From Holophagales bacterium (GTDB lineage Bacteria; Acidobacteriota; Thermoanaerobaculia; UBA5066), in NCBI GenBank assembly GCA_016719485.1, contig JADJZB010000030.1, positions 159,501 through 223,500 of the forward strand: 64,000 nt of DNA, in the 5' to 3' direction. Below are positions 1 to 8,591 of this stretch, in pieces. Position 1 is the stretch's first letter. Each line of letters opens with the position of its first letter. Position numbers and translations under genes: made by a program. The notes under the pieces are model-generated. The model was not told the DNA's origin. It worked only from the letters and a program-made list of their open reading frames with translations, and did no database searches.

Positions 1-793
1 TCGTCCCGATGTCGCGCCAGTAGCCGCGGAACGGGAACGCCTGGACCTTCTCGGATTCGATCATTCCCGGGAGGATGTCCCTCCCGAAGTCCATGTTGGC
101 GGGGTTGGCGAGCGCGTCGCGGAGCGTCTCCATCCGGAAGACGTAGACCCCCATGCTCGCGAGGTACTGCCCGGGCTGCAGCCCCCATCGGTCGCGCAGC
201 TCCTTGGAGGGCGCGAGCGGGGCGAGCTCCTCGTCGGTCCTCGGCTTCTCGCGAAACGCGCGGATCTGGCCGTCCGCCGCCGTCAGGAGGACGCCGAAAC
301 CCGCGCAGTCTTCCTTCGGCACGGGGAGGACCCCGACGGTGATGTCGGCGCTCGACTGGATGTGCGCGTCGAACATCTCGCGGTAGTCCATCCGGTAGAG
401 ATGGTCTCCCGCCAGCACGAGGACGTGGTCGTAGTCCCGGTTCCCGAGCCGCCGCATGTGCTTTCGCACCGCGTCCGCGGTCCCCTCGAACCACTCCCCC
501 CCCTCCTCGGTCTGCTGCGCGGCGATCACCTCGACGCCCCCCCGCGCGAAGCTGTCGAACCGGTAGGTGAGGGAGATGTGGTTGTTCAGCGAGGCGGAGT
601 TGAACTGCGTCAGGACCGCGATGTCCCGAAAGCCGGAGTTGATCGCGTTCGAGAGCGGCACGTCGATGAGCCGGTGCTTCCCGCCGAGCGGGACGGCCGG
701 CTTGGCCCGGTCGCGGGTGAGGGGGTAGAGACGCTTTCCCTGGCCTCCGCCGAGAATGACGGTGTGGACGCGGCGCTGCGGCACTTCTCGCAT
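1..793 (-). CDS. glgC: Glucose-1-phosphate adenylyltransferase, 3' end outside window
   Basis: Makes ADP-glucose from ATP and glucose-1-phosphate, the committed step of bacterial glycogen synthesis, in the cytosol. The 264 visible codons begin MREVPQRRVHTVILGGGQGK, the nucleotide-binding loop of sugar nucleotidyltransferases (GGGxGxRLxPLT). This is followed by KPAVPLGGKHRLIDVPLSN and later GDHLYRMDYREM, all typical of GlgC. The start is the ATG at 793. The gene diverges from the amylase and maltodextrin-transport run at 894, so glucan synthesis and uptake/degradation share one roughly 100-base intergenic region. The C-terminal allosteric beta-helix domain lies outside the window. The family is certain; the length is unknown. 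Confidence 0.93.
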   Translation of the reverse strand, partial: MREVPQRRVHTVILGGGQGKRLYPLTRDRAKPAVPLGGKHRLIDVPLSNAINSGFRDIAVLTQFNSASLNNHISLTYRFDSFARGGVEVIAAQQTEEGGEWFEGTADAVRKHMRRLGNRDYDHVLVLAGDHLYRMDYREMFDAHIQSSADITVGVLPVPKEDCAGFGVLLTAADGQIRAFREKPRTDEELAPLAPSKELRDRWGLQPGQYLASMGVYVFRMETLRDALANPANMDFGRDILPGMIESEKVQAFPFRGYWRDIGT

Positions 794-893
794 GATTGAT
801 GGAATTCTAGGCGGGTTTCCATCGTGTCCGGACGCGTCGGTTTCCTGTAAAGTCCTACCGAAATGCCCTGACGGCCTCCCACAGGAGAGACAC

Positions 894-2474
894 ATTCGCA
901 AGCGTGGCACCCTCGGCTTCCGTTCTCTCGGCGTGGGCACTGCCATCGTTCTCGCCGCCGCCGTGTCGGCCTGCTCGTCTGCCCCGCCCGCCTCCTCCGC
1001 GACCGCAGGACCCGGGGCACCGGCGACGGCAGCGGCCCGTGACGTCGAAGCCCGCGACGCTCACGCCCCGAAGCTCCTCGAAGACTGGCGCGACGCCGTC
1101 CTCTATTTCGTCGTTCTCGATCGCTTCGCCGACGGCGACCCATCGGGCAACGTCGGCGTGGACGTCTCGAAGAAGGGGCACTTCCACGGCGGCGACGCGA
1201 AGGGGCTGACGGCCCGGCTCGACGAGATCGCGTCCCTCGGCGTGAACGCCCTCTGGATCACGCCCATCGTGAGGAACACGCCGGGCTTCGTCACCGGGGC
1301 AGGTTTCCCCGACTGGGCCTACCACGGCTACTGGGCCGACGACTTCCTCTCCCTCGATCCGCGTTTCGGAAATGAAAACGACTTCATCGCCCTCGTGGCC
1401 GCCTGTCACGCGCGCGGCATCCGCGTCCTTCTCGACGTCGTCTACAACCACGCCGGGTACGAGTCGAAGTACACGAAGGACCCGAAGACCCGCGGGTGGT
1501 TCCGGACGAACGAGAAGGGGGACTGCGGCGCGGACGACGTCACGTCGTGCGTCGCCGGCCTCCCCGACTTCAGGACCGAGGACCCCGAGGTCGCGAAGTA
1601 CCTCCTCGACGCCCAGATCGCCTGGGCGAAGCGCCTCGGCGTCGACGGCTTCCGCCTCGACACCGTCAAGCACGTCGCCCACGACTTCTGGACCGAGCAC
1701 CGGAAACGGACGCGCGACGAGGTCGGGAAGGACTTCTTCCTCCTCGGCGAGGTCTGGGGGGGCGACCCGCAGGTCCTCGACCCCTGGTTCGAGCGCGACG
1801 AGATGGACGCGGGGTTCGACTTCGCCTTCCAGGGGAACGCCCTCGCGTTCGTCGAGGGGCGCGGACGGGCGGTCGCCTTCGACCGTTACCTGAAGTCGCG
1901 CGAGAAGGTCCGTCCCGGCTACCACCTGTCGCACTTCCTCTCCTCGCACGACGTACCCGGCGGGCTCTTCCAGCTCGGCGGGAACGTGGAGCTCTTCCGG
2001 CTCGCCGCGGTCCTCCAGATGACGACGGCCGGGATCCCCACGATCTACTACGGCGAGGAGGTCGCCCGCGCCGGCGGCGACTGGCCCGACAACCGGAGCG
2101 ACATGCCGTGGGGAGAGAAAGACGTCCTTCCGGGCAAGGGCCTGCCCCGGAACGAGGCGCTCCGGGCCGACTACGTGAAGCTCGTGGCGATTCGAAAGGT
2201 CCAGCCCGCCCTCCGGCGCGGGACCCACGAGGGGCTCTTCACGACGGGCGACGGCTACGCGTTCCTCCGCCGGGACGCCGCGTCGAAGAGCGCCGTCGCC
2301 GTCGCCGTCAATCGCGGCGCCGAACCCGTCACCATCACCTTTCCCGCCCCCGCGGAGTGGGGCGGACGGACGCCCAGGGATCTTTTCGGCGCCCTCGCCG
2401 TTTCGCTCTCGGAAGGCGCTGTCTCTCTCACCCTTCCGCCCCGGAGCGCCGCCATCCTGGCGCCCGGCACCTGA
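894..2474 (+). CDS. GH13 alpha-amylase family lipoprotein
   Basis: Glycoside hydrolase family 13 enzyme, expected to cut alpha-1,4-glucans. The four GH13 regions are visible: DVVYNH near residue 181, GFRLDTVKH with nucleophile Asp near 255, GEVW with the acid/base Glu near 286, and FLSSHD near 350. The N-terminus RKR...GTAIVLAAAVSAC is a lipoprotein signal with its lipid-accepting Cys, so the enzyme should be anchored outside the cytoplasm. The reading frame is open from 756, but a good ribosome site (CAGGAG, 882-887) lies just ahead of an ATT codon at 894, which I take as the start. The alternatives are ATG 792 (overlapping the glgC start) or GTG 933 (which loses the basic n-region). First gene of the maltodextrin run, 16 bases before malK. 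Confidence 0.9.
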   Translation: MRKRGTLGFRSLGVGTAIVLAAAVSACSSAPPASSATAGPGAPATAAARDVEARDAHAPKLLEDWRDAVLYFVVLDRFADGDPSGNVGVDVSKKGHFHGGDAKGLTARLDEIASLGVNALWITPIVRNTPGFVTGAGFPDWAYHGYWADDFLSLDPRFGNENDFIALVAACHARGIRVLLDVVYNHAGYESKYTKDPKTRGWFRTNEKGDCGADDVTSCVAGLPDFRTEDPEVAKYLLDAQIAWAKRLGVDGFRLDTVKHVAHDFWTEHRKRTRDEVGKDFFLLGEVWGGDPQVLDPWFERDEMDAGFDFAFQGNALAFVEGRGRAVAFDRYLKSREKVRPGYHLSHFLSSHDVPGGLFQLGGNVELFRLAAVLQMTTAGIPTIYYGEEVARAGGDWPDNRSDMPWGEKDVLPGKGLPRNEALRADYVKLVAIRKVQPALRRGTHEGLFTTGDGYAFLRRDAASKSAVAVAVNRGAEPVTITFPAPAEWGGRTPRDLFGALAVSLSEGAVSLTLPPRSAAILAPGT

Positions 2475-2490
2475 CCGAGGAGGCTCCTGC

Positions 2491-3588
2491 ATGGCTCAAG
2501 TCGTCTTCAAGGAGATCGCCAAGCGCTACGGCGACGTCTCCGTCATCGAGGGCCTGAACCTCGAGATCAAGGACCACGAGTTCATGGTCCTCGTCGGGCC
2601 GTCGGGCTGCGGCAAGTCGACGGCCCTGCGCATGATCGCGGGGCTCGAGGAGATCTCCGACGGCACCATCGCCATCGGCGACCGCGTCGTGAACGACGTG
2701 GCCCCGAAGGACCGCGACATCGCCATGGTCTTCCAGAGCTACGCGCTCTACCCGCACATGACGATCCGGGAGAACCTCGAGTTCGGCCTGAAGATCCGCA
2801 AGACGCCCAAGGCCGAGATGGACAAGCTCGTGAACGAGGCCGCCGAGATGCTCGGCATCACGCAGCTCCTCGACCGCAAGCCGAAGCAGCTCTCGGGCGG
2901 CCAGCGGCAGCGGGTCGCGGTCGGCCGGGCCATCACGCGAAAGCCCGCCGTCTTCCTCTTCGACGAGCCGCTCTCGAACCTCGACGCCAAGCTCCGCGTC
3001 CAGATGCGCGCCGAGATCAGCAAGCTCCAGAACCGCCTGAAGACGACGACGGTCTACGTCACGCACGACCAGGTGGAAGCGATGACGATGGGCCACCGCA
3101 TCGCCATCATGAAGGACGGCAAGCTCCAGCAGGTGGGAACCCCGCTCGAGGTCTACGAGCAGCCCGCGAACCTCTTCGTCGCCGCCTTCATCGGCACGCC
3201 GCCGATGAACTTCGTCAAGGCGACGCTCGAAGGCGGCGGCACCACGCTGAAGACCCCGTCGTTCTCCCTCCCGGTGGCCCAGTCGTACCGGGCCCTGACC
3301 GCCGGGAAGGACGGGAAGTCGCTCGTCGTGGGGATCCGCGCCGAGAACCTGAGCGACGGCAGCCGTCCCGTCCGCGGCGAGAGCGCCCGGATCCCGGCGA
3401 CCGTAGAGGTCGTCGAGCCGCTCGGCCACGAGGTCCTCGTCTACGCCCGGATCGGCGGCGACGACCTCATCGTCGCCAAGGTCGACCCTCACAGGGCCCC
3501 GGCAATGGACCAGAAGATCGAGCTCGTCGTCGAGCTCGAGTCCCTCCACCTCTTCGACGCCGCGACGGAACGCCGTCTGACGGCCTGA
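2491..3588 (+). CDS. malK: Maltodextrin/trehalose-type ABC transporter ATPase (MalK/UgpC family)
   Basis: Cytosolic ATPase that powers sugar import through the MalF/MalG-like permeases encoded downstream. Walker A GPSGCGKST is at residues 36-44, the Q-loop at FQSYALYPH, the signature LSGGQRQR near 134-141, Walker B VFLFDEP near 154-160, and the H-loop in VTHDQ. The C-terminal third carries the OB-type regulatory fold of the MalK/UgpC group, with IGTPPMNF and GIRAEN near its ends. At 365 aa it has the family's normal length. The ribosome site GAGGAG precedes the ATG. MalK homologues can energise several permeases, so the exact sugar rests on the neighbouring amylase and glgC. Confidence 0.93.
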   Translation: MAQVVFKEIAKRYGDVSVIEGLNLEIKDHEFMVLVGPSGCGKSTALRMIAGLEEISDGTIAIGDRVVNDVAPKDRDIAMVFQSYALYPHMTIRENLEFGLKIRKTPKAEMDKLVNEAAEMLGITQLLDRKPKQLSGGQRQRVAVGRAITRKPAVFLFDEPLSNLDAKLRVQMRAEISKLQNRLKTTTVYVTHDQVEAMTMGHRIAIMKDGKLQQVGTPLEVYEQPANLFVAAFIGTPPMNFVKATLEGGGTTLKTPSFSLPVAQSYRALTAGKDGKSLVVGIRAENLSDGSRPVRGESARIPATVEVVEPLGHEVLVYARIGGDDLIVAKVDPHRAPAMDQKIELVVELESLHLFDAATERRLTA

Positions 3589-3608
3589 AACGACCGGAGG
3601 CACACGCC

Positions 3609-4823
3609 ATGAAGATCTCCCGCCTCGCGCTCCCTCTCCTCGCCGCCGCCCTCGCGGCCCCGGCTCTCGCCCAGAAGGAGGTCGTCGTCTGGCACGCCTA
3701 CCGTGCCGAGGAGAAGGCCGCCCTGGAGAAGGTCGTCGCCGCCTACAACGCGGCGAACGCGGCCAAGGGCGTCAAGGTGACGACGCTCGCCGTCCCGTAC
3801 GACGCCTTCGCCGACAAGATCACCGCGGCCGTACCGCGCGGCAAGGGTCCCGACATCTTCATCTACGCCCAGGACCGCCTCGGCGGCTGGATCGAGGCCG
3901 GCAAGACCGTCGAGCCGATCGACTTCTTCCTCGACAAGGCGACGATCGCGCGGTTCATCCCGACGACGATGGAGGCGATGACCTACCGGGGCACCGTCTA
4001 CGGCCTCCCGCTGAACTACAAGGTCATCACCCTCATCTACAACAAGAAGCTCCTCCCGACCCCGCCGAAGACCTCGAAGGAGCTCGTCGCGATGGCGAAG
4101 AAGCTCACCGACGCCAGGTCGGGCCGCTTCGGCCTCGCCTACTCCTACTCCGACTTCTACTACCACGCGGCCCTCCAGAACGCGTTCGGCGGCCGCGTTT
4201 TCGACCCGGGCCCGAAGCCCGTCCTCAACGCCCCGCAGAACGTGAAGGCGCTCGAGCTCCTGATGCGCTGGTTCACGGTGGACGGGATCCTCCCCGCCGA
4301 GCCGTCGACGGCCCTCATCACCTCCCTCTTCAACGGCGGCAAGGCCGCGATGGTCTTCTCCGGCCCCTGGTTCCTCGGCGAGATCGCGAAGGAGATCGAC
4401 TACGGCCTCGCGCCCCTCCCGACGATCGACGAGGCGGGCGGAAAGCCGATGCGCCCCTGGATGACGGTCGAGGGCGTCTACATCGCCGCCCCCTCGAAGA
4501 ACAAGGACGCCGCGTACGACTTCGTGAAGCACCTCACCGACACGCCGCAGGCGAAGGTGATGGCCGTCGAGGGGCGGCAGACGCCCGCGAACCAGGCGGT
4601 CTACGCCGACGCGGCCGTCTCGGGGGACAAGATCCTCTCCGCATTCCGCAAGCAGGTCGAGGTCGCCGTCCCGATGCCGAACCTCCCCGAGATGACGATG
4701 GTCTGGTCCCCGGCGACGACGGCGATGAACACGATCGTCAAGAAGTCGGCGACCCCGAAGGCGGCGATGGACCAGGCGCAGCAGGCGGTGTTGAAGGACG
4801 TCGCCGCCCTGAGGAAGAAGTAA
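3609..4823 (+). CDS. malE: Extracellular maltodextrin-type substrate-binding protein
   Basis: Periplasmic solute-binding protein that captures oligosaccharide and delivers it to the permease. The signal peptide MKISRLALPLLAAALAAPA ends in ALA before Gln 22. The mature part begins KEVVVWHAYRAEEKAALEKV, the usual start of family 1 extracellular binding proteins. Later matches include GKGPDIFIYAQDRLGGW, GLPLNYKVITLIYNKKLL and FSGPWFLGE, which parallel E. coli MalE. The 404 aa is normal length. The gene lies 20 bases after malK, and its stop is almost joined to the permease start. Maltodextrin is inferred from the amylase and glgC context; related proteins bind trehalose, sucrose or other glycans. 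Confidence 0.92.
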   Translation: MKISRLALPLLAAALAAPALAQKEVVVWHAYRAEEKAALEKVVAAYNAANAAKGVKVTTLAVPYDAFADKITAAVPRGKGPDIFIYAQDRLGGWIEAGKTVEPIDFFLDKATIARFIPTTMEAMTYRGTVYGLPLNYKVITLIYNKKLLPTPPKTSKELVAMAKKLTDARSGRFGLAYSYSDFYYHAALQNAFGGRVFDPGPKPVLNAPQNVKALELLMRWFTVDGILPAEPSTALITSLFNGGKAAMVFSGPWFLGEIAKEIDYGLAPLPTIDEAGGKPMRPWMTVEGVYIAAPSKNKDAAYDFVKHLTDTPQAKVMAVEGRQTPANQAVYADAAVSGDKILSAFRKQVEVAVPMPNLPEMTMVWSPATTAMNTIVKKSATPKAAMDQAQQAVLKDVAALRKK

Positions 4824-4824
4824 C

Positions 4825-6816
4825 GTGAGCCAGCGGCCGGACGAGAACCGAAGGGAGCCCTCTCACCGGCTCCGGTTCGGGGCCGGCCTCCTCGTCGGCA
4901 CGCTCCTCGTCGCCGCGGTCGGCCACCGGCTCCTGACCAACTCGCTCGGCGAGACGGCCCGCTTCGGCGAGGACCGTCGCGCCGTCATCTCCCTGCGCGC
5001 CCTGACCGACGTCGTCGCCAGGGCGGGGAGCGGCGAGGCCGTTCGGACCGTCGTCGCCGCATTCGCGAAGCTGCAGCCGCAGGTCGCCGCGACGCGCGTC
5101 GTCCTCTTCGACGGGACCTCCCTCGAGGCCTCGACCGACCCCGCCGACACCGGCGAGAACGCCGCGCCGCGGCGGCTCAAGCGCGAGGAGAAGGACCTCT
5201 ACGACCGCGGGCAGCGCCTCCGCGCCGCCATCGAGACGAACCTTCAGGAGGGCGGCGGGAGGAAGGACGAGGTCGAGAAGGAGAGGCTTCCCGACGGCTC
5301 CGTTTCGCTCGCCGCGCCCATCGAGAGGGACGGCGAGGTCGCCGGGCTGGTCGAGACGCGGCGCGTCCCGCCCCCGCCCGCGCCGCGCCCGTCGCTCCTG
5401 ACGACGCTCTCCTACGTCGTGGCCCCCGTCGTCCTCTTCGTGCTCCTCTCCCTCGTCATCGGCGAACGAAGGGTGCCGCTCGGCATCCTCGCCGCGGTCC
5501 TCCTGGCCGGGACCGCCTGGGGATACGGGGCGCAGTCGTGGGCGAAGCTCTCCCGGGCGCGAACGGCCCTGGAGGCCGACGTCGCCGGGCAGGTGAAGAC
5601 CTCCGCCGCGCGGGCCCAGGAGCTCCTCGGCTCGCTCCCGGCCCCCGCACCCGAGGCCGCTCCTGCGACTCCTCCCGCTCCCCTCGACCCCGCCTCGTGG
5701 GACTCCGACGCCTTCCGCAAGCCGCTCGGTCTCTCCGACGGCGCGGGGCAGGTCGACGAGGCGAAGGTCGCTTCCGTGCTCGGAGCGGCGAAGGCGGCCG
5801 TGAGGCGGACGACCCTCCTCCTCGGGGCGCTCGCGCTCGTCCTCGCCGGGTTCATCGGCCTCGGCGGCCTCGCCGCGCTCCTCGGGACGCTGAAGACCCA
5901 CCGCGTCGCGTACTCCTACGTCCTGCCGGCGATGTTCGGGATGGTCCTCCTCGTCTTCTTCCCCTTCGTCTACGGCATCGTCCTCTCGTTCACGGACCAG
6001 ACGATCTACAACTCCAGCGCGCCCCTGTCCGAGATCTGGGTCGGCTTCCAGAACTACGTCTCGATCCTGACGGACTTCAACGTCGCGAAGACGACCGCCG
6101 ACGGCGGCCTCGTCTTCAACTACCAGAACTTCTACTGGACGCTCTGGATCACGATCGCCTGGACGGTCACGAACGTGACGTACGGCGTCGTCGTCGGGCT
6201 GATCCTCGCGCTCATCCTGAACACGAAGGGCCTCGCGCTGAAGCCGGCCTACCGGGTCCTCCTGATCCTCCCCTGGGCCATGCCGAACTACATCACGGCC
6301 CTCATCTGGCAGGGGATGTTCCACCAGCAGTTCGGCGTCGTGAACCAGGTCATCCAGATGTTCGGGATGGAGCCGGTCTCGTGGTTCGAGAAGCCTCTCA
6401 CGTCGTTCTTCGCCGTGTGGGCGACGAACGGGTGGCTCAGCTTCCCGTTCATGATGGTCATCTCCCTCGGCGCCCTCCAGTCGATCCCCTCCGACCTCTA
6501 CGAAGCGGCGCGCGTCGACGGCGCGACGCGCTGGCAGCAGTTCCGCTCGATCACGCTCCCGTCGCTGAAGCCCGCGCTCGTCCCGGCGGTCATCCTCTCG
6601 GTCGTCTGGACGTTCAACATGTTCAACATCATCTACCTCGTCTCCGCGGGCGAGCCCGCCGGTTCGACCGAGATCCTCATCACGCAGTCGTACAAGTTCG
6701 CGTTCCAGAAGTACCAGTACGGCTATGCCGCGGCCTACTCGACGGTGATCTTCGGGATCCTGCTGATCTACGGCGTCTTCCAGAACCGGATGACGAAGGG
6801 CACGGAGGCGATTTGA
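4825..6816 (+). CDS. malF: MalF-type ABC permease with a long sensor-like N-terminal extension
   Basis: Inner-membrane permease subunit of the maltodextrin importer. Roughly residues 365-663 form a normal MalF/UgpA-type permease, including the EAA loop YEAARVDGATRWQQF that docks on MalK. In front lie about 360 unusual residues: a membrane helix at about 17-37, an extracytoplasmic stretch at about 38-185 that reads like a single Cache/PAS-type sensor fold (VVLFDGTSLEAS, SLAAPIERDGEVAGLVE), two further helices at about 192-237, then a Pro/Ala-rich linker. The frame is open throughout with no sign of an assembly break. GTG start at 4825, one base after the malE stop. The permease assignment is firm; the sensor reading is inference. 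Confidence 0.88.
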   Translation: MSQRPDENRREPSHRLRFGAGLLVGTLLVAAVGHRLLTNSLGETARFGEDRRAVISLRALTDVVARAGSGEAVRTVVAAFAKLQPQVAATRVVLFDGTSLEASTDPADTGENAAPRRLKREEKDLYDRGQRLRAAIETNLQEGGGRKDEVEKERLPDGSVSLAAPIERDGEVAGLVETRRVPPPPAPRPSLLTTLSYVVAPVVLFVLLSLVIGERRVPLGILAAVLLAGTAWGYGAQSWAKLSRARTALEADVAGQVKTSAARAQELLGSLPAPAPEAAPATPPAPLDPASWDSDAFRKPLGLSDGAGQVDEAKVASVLGAAKAAVRRTTLLLGALALVLAGFIGLGGLAALLGTLKTHRVAYSYVLPAMFGMVLLVFFPFVYGIVLSFTDQTIYNSSAPLSEIWVGFQNYVSILTDFNVAKTTADGGLVFNYQNFYWTLWITIAWTVTNVTYGVVVGLILALILNTKGLALKPAYRVLLILPWAMPNYITALIWQGMFHQQFGVVNQVIQMFGMEPVSWFEKPLTSFFAVWATNGWLSFPFMMVISLGALQSIPSDLYEAARVDGATRWQQFRSITLPSLKPALVPAVILSVVWTFNMFNIIYLVSAGEPAGSTEILITQSYKFAFQKYQYGYAAAYSTVIFGILLIYGVFQNRMTKGTEAI

Positions 6817-6817
6817 A

Positions 6818-7717
6818 ATGGGCCTGCTGACGAAGAAGTCCCGCGCCGGCGCCGACGAGCCGCCGCACTTCCCGATGCACGTCCTCCTCGTCGTCGCGAC
6901 CCTCTACGCGATCTACCCGGTCCTCTGGGTCCTCTCGATCGCCTTCTCGGGCAAGCAGAGCCTCGCCATCGCCGACGTGCCGTCCGACCCGACGATCTGG
7001 GACCGGCTTCGCGCCGTGATCCCGTGGCCCGCGGACATCTCCCTCTCGAACTTCACGTCCGTCTTCGCGGACCAGCCGTTCTCGACGTGGATCCTCAACA
7101 GCGCCATCGTCTCGATCGCCACGACGATCCTCGGCGTCTTCCTCGCGTGCACGGCGGCCTACGCCTTCTCCCGCTTCCGCTTCCCGGGGCGCCAGACGGG
7201 GATGATGTCGTTCCTCGTCTCGCAGATGTTCCCCGGGACCCTGATGCTCATCCCCCTCTACATCATCCTCGTGAAGTGGCTGGGCCTCGGGAGCACGCGG
7301 ACGGGCCTCGTCCTGGCCTACTCGACGACGGCGATCCCCTTCTGCGTCTGGATGATGAAGGGCTACTTCGACACGATCCCGCGGGACCTCGAGGAGGCCG
7401 CCCTCATCGACGGCGCCTCCCCGGCGACGATCTTCTGGCGGATCGTCCTTCCCCTCGCCAAGCCGGCCGTCGCCGTCACCGCCCTCTTCTCCTTCATGAC
7501 CGGCTGGAACGAATTCATCCTCGCGGCCACGCTCATCGACAAGGAGAGCATGTACACGGCCCCGGTCGGCCTTCGCTTCTTCGTCGGCGGCTTCTCCCAG
7601 CAGTGGGGCTTCTTCGCCGCCGGCGCCGTCATCGTCTCCATCCCCGTCGTGGCCCTGTTCCTGTACCTCCAGAAGTACCTCGTCTCCGGCCTCACGGCCG
7701 GAAGCGTCAAAGGCTGA
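6818..7717 (+). CDS. malG: MalG-type ABC permease
   Basis: Second membrane subunit of the maltodextrin importer. The 299 residues contain six predicted membrane helices and the conserved EAA loop EEAALIDGASPATIFWRIVL, which contacts the ATPase. The C-terminus YLVSGLTAGSVKG matches E. coli MalG (ending GLTAGGVKG), a good sign that the pair is of the maltose type rather than a generic sugar type. The ATG is one base after the malF stop, so the two permeases are probably translationally coupled. No unusual domain is seen here, in contrast to malF. Confidence 0.93.
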   Translation: MGLLTKKSRAGADEPPHFPMHVLLVVATLYAIYPVLWVLSIAFSGKQSLAIADVPSDPTIWDRLRAVIPWPADISLSNFTSVFADQPFSTWILNSAIVSIATTILGVFLACTAAYAFSRFRFPGRQTGMMSFLVSQMFPGTLMLIPLYIILVKWLGLGSTRTGLVLAYSTTAIPFCVWMMKGYFDTIPRDLEEAALIDGASPATIFWRIVLPLAKPAVAVTALFSFMTGWNEFILAATLIDKESMYTAPVGLRFFVGGFSQQWGFFAAGAVIVSIPVVALFLYLQKYLVSGLTAGSVKG

Positions 7718-7741
7718 ATCTCAACGAAAGGGAGGCAAGAA

Positions 7742-8554
7742 ATGAAGAACTGTTTCCGCTACTCCGTCCTCTTCCTCGCGATCGCCCTGGTCGCCGGCAC
7801 CGCGCTGGCGCAGGAGGTCTCCTTCAAGGACCCGTCGGGCGACGACAAGGGCCCCGGCAACTACGTGTACCCGACCGACAAGGTCTACACGGCCGGTTCG
7901 TTCGACCTGACCGAGTTCAAGATGAAGGTCTCCGGCGAGAAGGCCGACTTCTCCGTCGCGATCGGCGGGAAGCTCGAGGACCCGTGGGGCATGGGCGGCG
8001 GGTTCGCGACGCAGATGATCTTCATCTTCATCGACACCGACAACAAGGAGGGGAGCGGCTTCACGAAGGCTCTCCCGGGCCTGAACGTCGAGTTCGCCGC
8101 TGCCGATGCGTGGGACAAGTGCGTCATCCTCTCGCCGCAGCCCCAGGGCCGCGTCGTGAGCGAGGTCGAGACGAAGGCCGGCTGGGCCAAGGGCGCCGTC
8201 GTCGTCCCGGTGCGGACGAAGGGCATGGGCCGGTCGATCAACGGCTCCGTCGCCATCAAGGACCTCGGCGCCGGTGACCCGGCGAAGTGGGGCTACCAGG
8301 TCGTCGTGCAGTCGAACGAGGGCTTCCCCGACAAGGCCGACCTCCTCACCCGGAAGGTCAACGAGTTCGAGGGGCAGCACCGCTTCGGCGGCGGCAACGA
8401 CGGCGACTGCGACCCGCACGCCATGGACGTCCTCGCCGGCAAGGGGACGGGCGACAAGAGCGAGGCCGACGAGCAGAAGAAGATGCTCGCCTACGAGTGC
8501 AACGCCGACGGGACGTCGAAGAAAATGGCGACCCTGTCGATGATCCGCAAGTAG
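7742..8554 (+). CDS. Secreted glucodextranase C-terminal-like (carbohydrate-binding) protein
   Basis: A 270-aa exported protein with signal peptide MKNCFRYSVLFLAIALVAGT ending ALA before Gln. The mature part consists almost entirely of one domain resembling the C-terminal module of glucodextranase (the group often annotated with pullulanases and amylopullulanases). Its hallmarks are FKDPSGDDKGPGNYVYPTD, FDLTEFKMKV, an acidic IFIFIDTDNKEGSG strand and LPGLNVEF. The module is thought to bind starch-like glucans or the cell surface. It stands alone here, between the importer and a large outer-membrane barrel, which suggests a periplasmic or surface glucan-binding role. A second copy of the same domain is encoded at 10888. 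Ribosome site GGGAGG. The domain call is from memory of the family. Confidence 0.75.
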   Translation: MKNCFRYSVLFLAIALVAGTALAQEVSFKDPSGDDKGPGNYVYPTDKVYTAGSFDLTEFKMKVSGEKADFSVAIGGKLEDPWGMGGGFATQMIFIFIDTDNKEGSGFTKALPGLNVEFAAADAWDKCVILSPQPQGRVVSEVETKAGWAKGAVVVPVRTKGMGRSINGSVAIKDLGAGDPAKWGYQVVVQSNEGFPDKADLLTRKVNEFEGQHRFGGGNDGDCDPHAMDVLAGKGTGDKSEADEQKKMLAYECNADGTSKKMATLSMIRK

Positions 8555-8591
8555 ACGCGACGATCCATCTCATACAGATAAGGGAGGAAGA

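Noticed and set aside
855..2492. A 545-aa open frame antisense to the amylase gene, and many similar long antisense frames (2428-3603, 8358-11219, 45304-47910 and others).
   Set aside because: High-GC DNA leaves long open frames opposite real genes. These read as Arg/Pro/Asp-rich text without motifs, and each faces a well-supported gene with recognisable domains.
4825..6816. The malF frame as two genes wrongly joined by a lost stop codon.
   Set aside because: The frame is continuous with even codon use, the inner part has no good internal start with ribosome site, and helices and linkers form a sensible single membrane topology.
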